From JAEUIA01 sp038330085 (GTDB lineage Bacteria > Planctomycetota > UBA1135 > GCA-002686595): 46,413 nucleotides of DNA. Within the stretch, counting starts at the first letter, position 1, and the number at the start of each line of letters is the position of its first letter. Below, piece after piece: positions 8,714 to 17,669 of the stretch. The notes under the pieces are model-generated. The model saw only the letters and a list, made by a program, of their open reading frames with translations. It was not told where the DNA came from and did not search any database. The translations under genes were made by a program, and so were the position numbers. The stretch is from contig JBBQNP010000018.1 of NCBI GenBank assembly GCA_038330085.1, positions 1-46,413 of the forward strand. Reading direction: 5' to 3'.

Positions 8714-11362
8714 TCAGTTCAGGCCCTTGCGCTTCGCCAGCGCGAGCGCGGCGCGCCGCACTTTCTCGGCGGGCAAGCGGTGGAGTTGGTGCGCGAGCGT
8801 CTCCGTGCGGTCGAACTCGGGATAGCCCTCGCGGTCCTCGTCGACCACGCGCAAGAGGTCCGTCAGGAGCCGCGCGTACCCCGCGGAATGCGGCGTGATC
8901 CCGCTCGGACCCGCTTCGACGGAGTCGAGCACCTGCGCCAGCGGAACGCGCGGATCGGCGACCTCTGCGATGCACGTGAGCTGCGCGCGGTATTCGAGTT
9001 CCTCGCCCACGCGCACGGGCGAGAAAAAGCAATCGAGCAGGAGCCCGAAGCAGGCGAGCGTGTGCTCCCCCACCGGGAGGAATCGCGTGCGGTCGCACAA
9101 GTGTCCCTCCTCGTGCGTGCACGTCACGTCGAGGAGTTCGTCGAGCGTCATTTCGCCGAGCGCTGCTCCGCTCCCAGCGCGATCGCGCAGCACCGCAAGC
9201 CGCATGCGCTGCGCCTCGCCCAGCAGCGCATCCGTTGCGAGCCGCTCGCTCTCGCTGCTGCGGCCCCCGCTCGTTGGGCCCTCGTGGACAGCCCCGAGCG
9301 ACAATCCCCCCGAGCGCAACGCCGCGACGATGCGGTCCGGCGCCGAAGCTCCCCCGCCGGCATCCGACACGAAGCGCCGGCGCAAGAGCTCCCAGCCCGC
9401 GAGCTCCGCGCGCACCGAATCGACGTCGACCCAGTAGCCTTCGTGCAGCGCGGCCGCGCTGATCTGCGCACCGCGCCGGCCTGCGCGGCTCTTCACGTCG
9501 GCGCTCTCGCACCACGCGACCATGCCGTGCCAGCGCACGCCCAGGTGCGAGCCCGATCGCTCCTCCCAGCCGAGCAGCGGCAAAACCGTCGCATCCGGTC
9601 CGCCGGCACCCGCCATCTCGCCGAACAAACCGAAGCGGCCGTAGCGATCCAGCAACGCCGCCAGCCCTCCGACGCGCTCGCCGGCCTGGCCCAGACCGAC
9701 GTGCTCGTCGGCTTGCGAGAAGCGCGGCCCGGGATGCACGACCTGCGCCAGCCCTGCGTACGAGGTGCGCGGCGAGGCCTTGAGCTCGCGCCGGAGTGAG
9801 CTCTCGCGCGTTTCTCCGCCGAGGAACGCGTTCGCGTGCGCGAAGATCGGCGCGAGCGCTTCGAGCAGCGCGTCGAGCGAGCGCAGCGGCGGCGTCTCGT
9901 CGCGGGTCGCGAGCAGCGCCGGAACGACGTCGCGCCCGGTGTCACGTCCGTTGGGGCGCGGTTCGTCGCGCGACACCGGACCGGTCGACGCGCGCACGTC
10001 GGACGACGCTCGGTCGACGCGCCGCAGCACGCGACGCGTCTCGTCGACGAGCTCGATGCCCGCCAGGGCACGCTCGTCGAGCGTGAGCGCCGCATCGAGG
10101 TCCGACGATGCGAGCCGCACGGCGACGCCACGCGCTTCGCGAAACCAACCGGCGCCCACGAGCGCTTGCCCGAGGTCGGAGAGGTCGTCGCGGCCAGGAC
10201 CGCTGTCGTTCGAGATGCGACGCGCAATGCGCACGATGCGACCTAGCCGCTCGTCGCGCGGCAGCCCGTCCGTGTCGAGCACGACGCGCGGCAACGCCGC
10301 GAGCCAGCGTTCGACGGCACCGCTGAAGTCCCCCGCCGCGAAACGCGCCGCGCGCGCCGCGGTGCCCGCAGGCAGAGAGTGATCGGTCGCCTGCAGTGCG
10401 CGCTCCAGCAACCCCAGTGCGAGCGGCGTCGCGCCGTTCTGCAACATGAGCTCGGCGCGCAAGCGGTCGCGCGCAGGACTCTTGCGCGCCGCCAGCGCGA
10501 GCGAGAGGCGCTGGTCCTCTGGATCGTCGAACGAGCGCGCACGCATGCGCGCCGTGAGCGCTTCGACGTCGGCGTCGGGCAGATCCTCGCCGCGCAGGAT
10601 TTCGATGCCGCGCTCGTAGGCCTGAAAACCCAGGCGCGAGTTGCTGGCCTCGAGCGCCAGCTCGACGGAGAGCGCCGCGATGCGCGCGCGGTCCTGCGCA
10701 GGCACGTCGTCCGCGGCCGCGCGCTCGTCCAGGAGATCGAGCGCTTCGTCGCGTCGGTCGGCGGCGACGAGTTGGCGTGCCAAGGTCTGCGTGAAGAACG
10801 TGCGCTCCCAGGGATCGCGTGCGCAGGCCAGCGCGACGCGCGCGTGGAAGACCGCTTCGCTGCGATCGCCGCGCGCCGCCGCCGCCCACGACAACCCATG
10901 GTGCCCCCATGCGAGCCCCGGATCCTCGCGCACCGCGGCTTCGAAGCGCGGCTCGCCGGCGCGACCTTCGAGGCGACCCGTCAGGTATTGCTCGCCCGCG
11001 TCGTGCGGATCCTTGCCGAGCGCGTCGCGGTGCGCGCGCAAGGCGTCGACCCCGCGCAGGTCGGCGCGCGCAATCTCGTCGAGCAGGCGCTTTGGCGCGA
11101 CCCAGTCCGGCGCGAGTTCGACCGCGCGCTCCAAGGCGCGGCGCGCGTTCAGCTCGTCGCCCCGCGATCCGCGCAAGTCGGCACCCTCGCGCAAGGCGTC
11201 CTCGGCTTCGTACAACGCCGCACTCGCCGCGTCGGGCACGGGAGTCGGTGGGGTGGCAGGTAGCGTTCGGCAGGCGCACGCGAGCGCCGCGAGGATCGCC
11301 GCGATGCGCCACCGCCCGTGCAGGTGCGCCAGCGGATCGGCGACACACGAACGCAGGCTCAT
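8714..11362 (-). CDS. Large TPR-containing lipoprotein with a C-terminal HEEGH zinc-metallopeptidase-like motif
   Basis: An 882-residue envelope protein. An n-region with Arg and a hydrophobic stretch end in LACAC, a lipoprotein-like cleavage site (Cys29 is the likelier lipid site). Residues about 50-500 are Ala/Arg-rich helical repeats of TPR character. The C-terminal third has HEEGH (His750, Glu751, His754), which fits the HExxH zinc motif, and about 40 residues on a Glu in ELEYRAQ could be the third ligand of a gluzincin. I do not recognise the family. Proteolytic activity is inferred only from the motif. The ATG at 11362 is supported by the signal sequence and by a TAGAAC hexamer seven bases upstream. 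It is divergent from the thioredoxin-like gene. Confidence 0.82.
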   Translation of the reverse strand: MSLRSCVADPLAHLHGRWRIAAILAALACACRTLPATPPTPVPDAASAALYEAEDALREGADLRGSRGDELNARRALERAVELAPDWVAPKRLLDEIARADLRGVDALRAHRDALGKDPHDAGEQYLTGRLEGRAGEPRFEAAVREDPGLAWGHHGLSWAAAARGDRSEAVFHARVALACARDPWERTFFTQTLARQLVAADRRDEALDLLDERAAADDVPAQDRARIAALSVELALEASNSRLGFQAYERGIEILRGEDLPDADVEALTARMRARSFDDPEDQRLSLALAARKSPARDRLRAELMLQNGATPLALGLLERALQATDHSLPAGTAARAARFAAGDFSGAVERWLAALPRVVLDTDGLPRDERLGRIVRIARRISNDSGPGRDDLSDLGQALVGAGWFREARGVAVRLASSDLDAALTLDERALAGIELVDETRRVLRRVDRASSDVRASTGPVSRDEPRPNGRDTGRDVVPALLATRDETPPLRSLDALLEALAPIFAHANAFLGGETRESSLRRELKASPRTSYAGLAQVVHPGPRFSQADEHVGLGQAGERVGGLAALLDRYGRFGLFGEMAGAGGPDATVLPLLGWEERSGSHLGVRWHGMVAWCESADVKSRAGRRGAQISAAALHEGYWVDVDSVRAELAGWELLRRRFVSDAGGGASAPDRIVAALRSGGLSLGAVHEGPTSGGRSSESERLATDALLGEAQRMRLAVLRDRAGSGAALGEMTLDELLDVTCTHEEGHLCDRTRFLPVGEHTLACFGLLLDCFFSPVRVGEELEYRAQLTCIAEVADPRVPLAQVLDSVEAGPSGITPHSAGYARLLTDLLRVVDEDREGYPEFDRTETLAHQLHRLPAEKVRRAALALAKRKGLN

Positions 11363-11369
11363 CCGGGAG

Positions 11370-11375
11370 GTTCTA
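11370..11375 (-). promoter_or_regulatory. Candidate -10 box (TAGAAC) close to the lipoprotein start
   Basis: On the minus strand the hexamer ends seven bases before the ATG at 11362. The same spacing recurs at several other genes here, which suggests a leaderless transcript. No clear -35 was seen. Confidence 0.4.
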
Positions 11376-11514
11376 TGCCAGCGGACGCTCCGTGAAAAGC
11401 CTCGCGTGCGCCGGCTTGCCTGCGAACACGGGCACGGACGGCGTGCAGTGCTCCACGACTTCGTCTCGGGCCGCGAGGTTGCGCTCCGAGGCCGCGCGAT
11501 CCACACTCGGGTTC

Positions 11515-12696
11515 ATGGACGCCATCCTCGTCCGTTGGACCGCTCGGTTCGGGACTGCTCTCCTCGGTTCTGCCTTGGTCGCCGCGCTCGTGTGCGCCGT
11601 GGGACCGCATGTCGGTCAGAAGCCCGGCAAGAAGCCGGCGGCGAAACCCGCCGCGGTCCGACCCGGCACGCCGCCGCCGCTCGATCCCTGGCGCGGCAAG
11701 CTCGACCCCGCCAAGGCGAGCGCGAAGGAGCGCAATACGGCGCTCGTCATCCACGTCCTGCTCGACGGCGAGGAGACGACGCCACGCTACATCAAGGAAG
11801 TGCTCGAGGACGCGGATCTCTTGCGCAAGAGCGCCGAGTGCATCGTGATCGTGAGCAACAACGGCACGCATCCCTCGACCGAGGTCGCCGACGTCGTCGA
11901 GGGCCAGAAGACGAAGCGCAAGGCTTGCAGCATCTTCCCCATGTTCACGTCGTGCTCGCAGCACCAGGCGTCGTGGGACGGGCTCTATGCCGTGTACAAG
12001 GAAGAGAACGGGATCCTGCGCTGTCCGCAGACCTTCGTGCTCGATCCCAACGGCGAGGAGGTGTTGCGCGTCAACACCGGCGGGTTGGCGGATCCAGCCG
12101 AGATCGTCGCATCGATCGCCGCAGTGCAGGCGAAGTTCGGTCCCGGCCTGACGCAGGCGCAGCTCGAGTCGGTCCGCAAGGATCTCGAGACCGCTCGCAA
12201 CCTGATGACGTCGAAGAGCTTCGTCGACGCGTACAAGACGTGGGCCGGCGTGCTCGCGGTCACGACGCGCACGGTGTACGGACAGGAAGCGGCGCAGGAA
12301 CAACCCAAGGCGCTCGCAGGCATGCAGGCCGAGCTCGACCGCATCGTCGCGTCGATCGTGCCCGGCGCAGCGGTGAAGGGTTATCAGGAGCTCACCGAGT
12401 TCGCCAAGCTCGCGGTCGCAACGCCGCTCGAAAAAGACGCTGTCGACAAGCTCAAGAAGATCGAGAACGACAAGCCCGTGCGCGAGGAGATCAAGGTCTG
12501 GAAGCTGTCGGTCGAAGCCGACGGCATCCTCACGCAGGCACGCGACCTGTTCGACAAGAAGCAGGACAAGCAGGGCGCGCAACTCGTGCGTCGATTGATG
12601 GGCAAGCGCTACGCGACGACGCCCGCCTGCGAGACGGCGCGCAAGCTGTGGCCGGACATCGCGGCCGAGGAAGACGCGAAGGAGACGAAGAAGTAG
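11515..12696 (+). CDS. Exported protein with a thioredoxin-like N-terminal domain
   Basis: A 393-residue protein with a hydrophobic export segment at about residues 13-32, then a Pro/Ala/Lys-rich linker. Residues about 70-200 look like a thioredoxin-type alpha/beta fold: a strand with alternating hydrophobics, then CPQTFVLDPNGEEVLR, which has the cis-Pro-like position and the beta hairpin of that fold. A normal CxxC redox pair is not evident. The C-terminal 190 residues are Lys/Glu-rich helices. The function is unknown. The ATG is preferred because it gives a signal segment; a CACACT hexamer lies seven bases upstream. It ends 30 bases before the convergent ribD. Confidence 0.75.
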   Translation: MDAILVRWTARFGTALLGSALVAALVCAVGPHVGQKPGKKPAAKPAAVRPGTPPPLDPWRGKLDPAKASAKERNTALVIHVLLDGEETTPRYIKEVLEDADLLRKSAECIVIVSNNGTHPSTEVADVVEGQKTKRKACSIFPMFTSCSQHQASWDGLYAVYKEENGILRCPQTFVLDPNGEEVLRVNTGGLADPAEIVASIAAVQAKFGPGLTQAQLESVRKDLETARNLMTSKSFVDAYKTWAGVLAVTTRTVYGQEAAQEQPKALAGMQAELDRIVASIVPGAAVKGYQELTEFAKLAVATPLEKDAVDKLKKIENDKPVREEIKVWKLSVEADGILTQARDLFDKKQDKQGAQLVRRLMGKRYATTPACETARKLWPDIAAEEDAKETKK

Positions 12697-12726
12697 CGCG
12701 GGCTGTCCGCAACCGCCCCGGTGGCA

Positions 12727-14019
12727 TCAGCGTCGCGCGCGCGGATCCTTGCCGAGGAACGCTTCCAGCACGACGTCCGGACTGCACTCGCGGTCGAGGC
12801 GTTGGTCGAACTTCAACGCCGCGAGCCACATCGCCATGGACGGACCCTGTCCGCCGTTGACGTCACCCGTGTAGATGCTCACTTGGTCGACGAAACCCGA
12901 CGTCAGGTAGTGAGCGAGCAGCCGCGGCCCCGCTTCGAGCATCACGCGCTTGCAACCCTGCTCGTCGAGCCACGACTGCACGTCGCGCAGCGACACGCCG
13001 TCGTCGGTCGCCACGTGCAACGGATGCACGCAGGCACCGGCGTCGAGGAGCGCGCGGTGTCGCTCGGCGGGCGCGCCGCCGACGCACAGGATGTGGACCG
13101 GTCCACCGGCAGCGTTCTCGCCGGCCGGTTTCAGGATCGTCGCATCGGGCGGGGTGCGCAGACGGCTGTCGAGGATCACGCGCATCGGCGGCTTCTCGAG
13201 GTCGCCCGGCGGACGGACGGTGAAGCGCGGATCGTCGGCCAAGACGGTGCCGATGCCGGTGATGATCGCGTCGACACGGCCGCGCATCATCTGTACTTCG
13301 TCGAGGCTCTTGCGACCGGATATCCAGCGTCCGCCGCCGACGCCCGAGGGCGGAATCAGTTGTCCAGTGCGCGTCTGAGCCCACTTCGCAATCGTCCACG
13401 GACGCGGGCGGCGCAGGCGTTCGTTCTCGACCCACGACAGGAAGTGCGGCGCGATCTTCCTGAGCGGAGCTTCGCCATCGAGCAGCACGACGCGCACGCC
13501 GGCCTTGCGCAGGATCTCGAGCCCTTGGCCTTGATGGCGCGGATCGGGATCGAGTTCGCCGACGACGAGGGTGCGGATGCCGCTTTGGAGGATGCGCTCG
13601 ACGCACGGACCGGTCTTGCCCGTCGACGAACACGGCTCGAGCGTCACGACCAGCGTGTCGAAGCGGTCGGGTGAGATGCCGCTGTTGAGGGCCGCGTCGA
13701 GTGCGTCGATCTCGGCGTGCGCTTCGCCCCACACGCGGTGGTATCCGCGCGCGACGACCTTGCTGCCGGCGAGCACGGCCGCACCGACGCACGGGTTGGG
13801 CGCGACGTCGAAGCGAAACCTCGTCGAGTCGGTGCCGAGCTCGGTCAAGAGCGCGCGCAACGCGGTCTCGTCGAGCGGACGATCGCCACCGCTTCCGCCC
13901 GAGTCGTGGCCGATGCCGTTGCCGCCGGCGACCGTGGTCTCCGCCTGCGATCCGACCGACGTCTCGACGCGTGTGTCCATGTTCACGTCGGCCTCGGTGT
14001 GGCGCGCGCTCGCGAGCAT
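12727..14019 (-). CDS. ribD: Bifunctional riboflavin biosynthesis deaminase/reductase RibD
   Basis: Deaminates the pyrimidine intermediate of riboflavin synthesis and then reduces its ribosyl group with NADPH. The deaminase half carries HAEIDAL and EPCSSTGKTGPC, the zinc-binding His and two Cys. The reductase half carries KWAQTRTGQL and GIGTVLADDPRF. An ATG at 14094 would add 25 residues, but a TATCCT box lies just downstream of it, so I prefer the ATG at 14019 (430 residues). Even so, about 45 poorly conserved residues precede the deaminase core, so the true start may be 13980. No FMN riboswitch was seen upstream. Confidence 0.93.
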   Translation of the reverse strand: MLASARHTEADVNMDTRVETSVGSQAETTVAGGNGIGHDSGGSGGDRPLDETALRALLTELGTDSTRFRFDVAPNPCVGAAVLAGSKVVARGYHRVWGEAHAEIDALDAALNSGISPDRFDTLVVTLEPCSSTGKTGPCVERILQSGIRTLVVGELDPDPRHQGQGLEILRKAGVRVVLLDGEAPLRKIAPHFLSWVENERLRRPRPWTIAKWAQTRTGQLIPPSGVGGGRWISGRKSLDEVQMMRGRVDAIITGIGTVLADDPRFTVRPPGDLEKPPMRVILDSRLRTPPDATILKPAGENAAGGPVHILCVGGAPAERHRALLDAGACVHPLHVATDDGVSLRDVQSWLDEQGCKRVMLEAGPRLLAHYLTSGFVDQVSIYTGDVNGGQGPSMAMWLAALKFDQRLDRECSPDVVLEAFLGKDPRARR

Positions 14020-14082
14020 GTTCGCGGGCCCGCTCGCGACGGGAGCGTCCTCGAGGCGGCGTCCACGGGGTCCGACGAGTCT

Positions 14083-14088
14083 AGGATA
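14083..14088 (-). promoter_or_regulatory. Candidate -10 box (TATCCT) for ribD
   Basis: Reads TATCCT on the minus strand, 63 bases before the ATG at 14019. It lies downstream of the upstream ATG at 14094, so if real it excludes that start. Confidence 0.4.
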
Positions 14089-14312
14089 CTGCATTGTGGG
14101 ATGAGCGGTCGTGAGGCTCGAGTTCGCAGCGCGCGTCCTGCCGATGGCGCGCGGGTGCGCCTCGATAGCCGATCGCTGCAGTGAAAACGAGGGTCAAGAG
14201 CCTTCCCTTTCGGAGTTCGACAGGCACACTGATCGGCCTTGCACGGTCTCCATCGACCGTTTCATCCCGCTCCAATCCCTGAAAACGAATCGTCCTTCGA
14301 GAACGCCCCGAC

Positions 14313-15305
14313 ATGAAGCCCCCCATCCGCGTCGCCGTCACCGGCGCTGCAGGCCAGATCGGCTACGCCCTCGTCCCGCGCATCGCCTCGGGCGAGATGT
14401 TCGGACCTGAACAACCGGTCATTCTGCACATGATCGAGATCCCTGACGAGAAGGCCATGAAGGCTCTCGAAGGGGTCGCGATGGAACTCGACGACTGCGC
14501 GTTCCCTTTGCTCACGGGCATGGTGATCACGAGCGATCTGCAGAAGGGCTTCGAAGGCGTGAACTGGGCGCTCTTGATCGGCAGCCGCCCGCGCGGACCA
14601 GGCATGGAGCGCAACGATCTGATCAAGATCAACGGTCCGATCTTCACGGGCCAGGGCAAGGCGATCAACGACCGCGCGGCCAAGGACGTGCGCGTCGCGG
14701 TGGTCGGCAACCCTTGCAACACGAACGCGCTGATCGCGATGCACTCGGCGAAGGACTTGCCGAAGCAGCGCTTCACCGCGTTGACGCGCCTCGACGAGAA
14801 CCGCGCGCAGGCGCAGCTCGCGCAGAAGGCCAAGCGTCCGATCACGGCGGTGAAGAACACGCTGATTTGGGGCAACCACTCGGCGACCCAGGTGCCCGAT
14901 TACACGAACACGAAGATCGACGGCAAGCCGGCGCACGAGGTCATCACGGATCACGCCTGGTTGAAGGGCGACTTCTTCAAGAGCGTGCAGCAGCGCGGTG
15001 CAGCGATCATCGCCGCGCGCGGCAGCTCGAGCGCGGCGTCGGCCGCGAATGCGCTGATCGGTCACGTGCGCGACCTCCACAATCCGACGCCGAAGGGCGA
15101 ATGGCACAGCGTGTGTGTCGTGTCGGACGGCAGCTACGGCGTGACGGAAGGGCTGATCAGCTCGTTCCCGGTGACGAGCGACGGCAAGGGCAACTGGGAG
15201 ATCGTGAAGGGCCTCACGATCGATCCGTTCATCAAGGAAAAGATCGGCGCGACCGTGAAGGAGCTCGAGATGGAGCGCACGGTGGTCGCGGACCTCTTGA
15301 AGTAG
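14313..15305 (+). CDS. mdh: Malate dehydrogenase
   Basis: Interconverts malate and oxaloacetate with NAD in the TCA cycle. The 330 residues match the cytosolic-type (type 2) family. The nucleotide motif TGAAGQIGY is at residues 10-18. Substrate-binding Arg appears in GSRPRGPGMER. NPCNTNA and TRLDENRA are family blocks, and the catalytic His is in IWGNHSATQ. No close neighbour in the same pathway is present. A REP-like element begins 19 bases after the stop. Confidence 0.97.
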   Translation: MKPPIRVAVTGAAGQIGYALVPRIASGEMFGPEQPVILHMIEIPDEKAMKALEGVAMELDDCAFPLLTGMVITSDLQKGFEGVNWALLIGSRPRGPGMERNDLIKINGPIFTGQGKAINDRAAKDVRVAVVGNPCNTNALIAMHSAKDLPKQRFTALTRLDENRAQAQLAQKAKRPITAVKNTLIWGNHSATQVPDYTNTKIDGKPAHEVITDHAWLKGDFFKSVQQRGAAIIAARGSSSAASAANALIGHVRDLHNPTPKGEWHSVCVVSDGSYGVTEGLISSFPVTSDGKGNWEIVKGLTIDPFIKEKIGATVKELEMERTVVADLLK

Positions 15306-15323
15306 CGACATCGCGCGCGGAAC

Positions 15324-15410
15324 GGTGGGTGCCTGGAACGCGCCGCACTGTCGCGCGCTTTCGCGCGACGAAGGGTCCAGGTTCCCGCGACGGGTGCCTG
15401 GCACCAACCG
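15324..15410 (+). repeat. REP-like element, copy A
   Basis: About 87 bp with three parts: a left GGTGCCTGG-type box, a perfect 8-bp hairpin (15350-15357 with 15362-15369, loop CTTT), and a right palindrome GGTGCCTGGCACC. It is nearly identical in order and sequence to the copy at 41405-41492 in the opposite orientation. It lies between mdh and the next gene. Confidence 0.88.
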
Positions 15411-15468
15411 TTTTCCCGACAGCCGCGAACCGAACATCAATGGGGCTGGAGAGTTCGGAACACCTCAC

Positions 15469-16569
15469 ATGAGACGATCCTCAACGCTCGCGAGTTCACG
15501 GTTCCTGACACTCGGTCTCGTCCTCTTCGCCGCGTGTGCGACGCCGAACAAGATTGCGCCTTCGAACCCCGGCAGTTATCTCATCGTGCTCGAGAAGCAG
15601 GACGGGAAGGCGGCCGTGATCGAGCCGAACTCGGGCTGCGTGAAGGACCGCTACGACACCGACGCGGGTCCGCACGAGGTTGCCGTGTCGGGCAACGGAC
15701 AGTACGCGGTGGTGACGAACTACGGCGACGGCGGCACGCAGGGTCACACGCTCACCGTGCTCGACCTCCTGAAGCGCCATCGCGAGAGCACGATCGAGCT
15801 CGGTCCACTCGAGCGCCCGCACGGCATCGCGTTTCTCGACCTGCGCAGCACGGTGCTGGTCACGTCCGAGTCGAGCGATTCGGTGCTCGAGGTCTCCGTG
15901 CAGAAGATGAGGGTCGAGCGCAGGATCGCGACAGGTGCGAAGGGCACGCACATGCTGGCACTCTCGCCGGATCGCAAGCGCGCCTACACGGCGAACGTCG
16001 GCTCGGGGACCGTGAGCGTGCTCGATCTCGAAAAGGGCGTGCTCGTGCAGCAGATCGAAGTGGGCCAAAAGCCCGAGGGCATCGCGGTCGGGCGCGACGG
16101 ACGCATCTGGGTCGGCTTGAACGACGAGGCCAAGGTGGTTGTCATCGATCCGAGCACGCTGAAGGTGACTGACTCGGTCGCGGACTTGCCGTTCCCGATC
16201 CGCGTGAAGCTCACCTACGACGGCAAGCTCGCGGTGGTTTCGTGCGCCGCGTCGGGCGAGGTCGAGTTGATTGACGCACAGACGCTGAAGGTCGTCGCGC
16301 GCATTCCGATGGAGAAGCTCGATCCCGCTCCGATGGACACGCCCGATGGCATGACGGCCGGTTCACCCGTGCCGGTCGGTATCGTGATCCATCCCGATTC
16401 GAACCTCGCGTTCGTCGCGCTCAATGCCGCCAACAAGGTTGCGGTCATCGACCTGAACGAGCGTCGCGTGCGCGGCTATTACGCGACCGGGAACGGCCCC
16501 GACGGGATGGCCTGGTCGTATCACCTCGGCGATCCGAACGGGAACATCTTCGACGGCGTGGATTTCTGA
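15469..16569 (+). CDS. Lipoprotein with a YncE-like beta-propeller
   Basis: A 366-residue lipoprotein. After RRSSTLASSR a hydrophobic run ends in the lipobox FAAC. The rest is a series of roughly 40-residue blade repeats such as VVIDPSTLKVTDSV, VELIDAQTLKVVAR and VAVIDLNERRVRGYYATG, matching the YVTN/YncE seven-bladed propeller. It is probably anchored in an envelope membrane and binds a partner or ligand; no catalytic signature is visible. An in-frame GTG upstream exists, but its sequence comes from REP copy A, so the ATG at 15469 is chosen. It is convergent with the Sel1 gene. Confidence 0.87.
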   Translation: MRRSSTLASSRFLTLGLVLFAACATPNKIAPSNPGSYLIVLEKQDGKAAVIEPNSGCVKDRYDTDAGPHEVAVSGNGQYAVVTNYGDGGTQGHTLTVLDLLKRHRESTIELGPLERPHGIAFLDLRSTVLVTSESSDSVLEVSVQKMRVERRIATGAKGTHMLALSPDRKRAYTANVGSGTVSVLDLEKGVLVQQIEVGQKPEGIAVGRDGRIWVGLNDEAKVVVIDPSTLKVTDSVADLPFPIRVKLTYDGKLAVVSCAASGEVELIDAQTLKVVARIPMEKLDPAPMDTPDGMTAGSPVPVGIVIHPDSNLAFVALNAANKVAVIDLNERRVRGYYATGNGPDGMAWSYHLGDPNGNIFDGVDF

Positions 16570-16599
16570 TCTGCACTTCGGCGGCTGAAATCAGAAGGT

Positions 16600-17559
16600 T
16601 CAACTCCACGACCAATCGCCTTCGCGGCTGCGCTCGATTCGCGCCGCCTTCGCCAGCATGCGACGGCCGCGTCGAACGTCCTTGCGCACATCGCGGCCAT
16701 CGATCAGACGCTCGCCCAGGCGCTCGAGCGCATGCGGGTTGTTGTGCTTCGCGCGCAGTCGAAGCGCGTTCAGCCCACGCTTCACGTCGCGCTGGATGAA
16801 CTTGCCTTCGATACGGGCCTCCGCCACTCGCACCATGGACGAGCGATTGCCCAGGCGCGCCGCTTTCTGGAACCACTCGAGGCCGATCCTTTCGTCCCGG
16901 CGCACGCCTTCACCGTTCGTGTAGCAGACCCCGAGGTTGTGCGTGGCGGAGGAACACGACTTCGCTGCGGCCTTCCGATACCAGCGCACGGCAGTCTTCG
17001 CGTCCTTGCGTACTCCCTCCCCGTAACGATGGCGCACGCCGAGGTTGGTCATCGAATCGAGATCGGACAGCCGGGCGGCGCGTCGCAACCACAACAATTC
17101 CTTGCGTGGATCGCGTCGGATCGGGCCGCCGAAGTGGTAGGCATGGGCAAGCCAAGCCATGGCGTCGACCTCGCCTGCTCGCGCACGCCGCTCCAGCTCG
17201 GCGAGGCCCAGCTTCGGATCGAACCCGCGACGACGCTGCTGCGCCTTGGATCCGAATCGACCTTCGTAGATGCACTCGTTTGCGACGAAGATTGCGTCGT
17301 CAGCTGGAGCCGTCTCGAACACCTTTTCGAGGCATGTGCGCGCGAGCCTGCGACGACCGGCCTTGCGGTGGACATCGAATAACGTTTCCCACGCCTCGGC
17401 AACATCGGAGTCGGCAGCCTCCTGGATCGTCGCGAGCCAGCGCACGTATTCCGACTTGCTCCGGGCGCGCCAGATCTTCCAGCGGGCTTCGGCGAAACGC
17501 GCCTTCAGCGAGGGCTTTCGCTTGGCCTGCGTGCCCGGTTTTCGAAGCTTGCGTTTCAT
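16600..17559 (-). CDS. Sel1-like repeat protein
   Basis: A 319-residue, strongly basic protein (many Arg and Lys). It has at least four Sel1-type repeats, for example MAWLAHAYHFGG, MTNLGVRHRYGEGV and THNLGVCYTNGEGV, each followed by a helix with WLRRAA, WYRKAA or WFQKAA. Such repeats form protein-binding solenoids. There is no signal peptide, so it is probably cytoplasmic. The high basic charge and Cys-containing repeats are unusual, and nucleic-acid binding is possible but unproven. The ATG at 17559 begins KRKLRKPG; a start 14 codons earlier is also open. Confidence 0.85.
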   Translation of the reverse strand: MKRKLRKPGTQAKRKPSLKARFAEARWKIWRARSKSEYVRWLATIQEAADSDVAEAWETLFDVHRKAGRRRLARTCLEKVFETAPADDAIFVANECIYEGRFGSKAQQRRRGFDPKLGLAELERRARAGEVDAMAWLAHAYHFGGPIRRDPRKELLWLRRAARLSDLDSMTNLGVRHRYGEGVRKDAKTAVRWYRKAAAKSCSSATHNLGVCYTNGEGVRRDERIGLEWFQKAARLGNRSSMVRVAEARIEGKFIQRDVKRGLNALRLRAKHNNPHALERLGERLIDGRDVRKDVRRGRRMLAKAARIERSREGDWSWS

Positions 17560-17627
17560 GGTGAGTAGTTCGACGGAATGAACCGTGCAGCGGATGCGCA
17601 AAATGTCCGCCCGATCAAAGGGCGTGT

Positions 17628-17656
17628 CGCCGGGCGATCCTCGCGATCGCCCGGCG
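17628..17656 (-). terminator. Perfect 12-bp hairpin downstream of miaB
   Basis: Bases 17628-17639 pair perfectly with 17645-17656 around a five-base loop. It is 14 bases beyond the miaB stop on the minus strand. Only a short T-rich stretch follows, so intrinsic termination is probable but not certain. Confidence 0.65.
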
Positions 17657-17669
17657 GAAACGAACTGAT

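Noticed and set aside
7469..9799. A 776-codon rightward open frame across the aminotransferase and the lipoprotein gene
   Set aside because: Arg-rich out-of-frame translation of two supported genes.
14095..14312. Possible FMN riboswitch before ribD or leader element before mdh
   Set aside because: No conserved FMN-element blocks were found on either strand.
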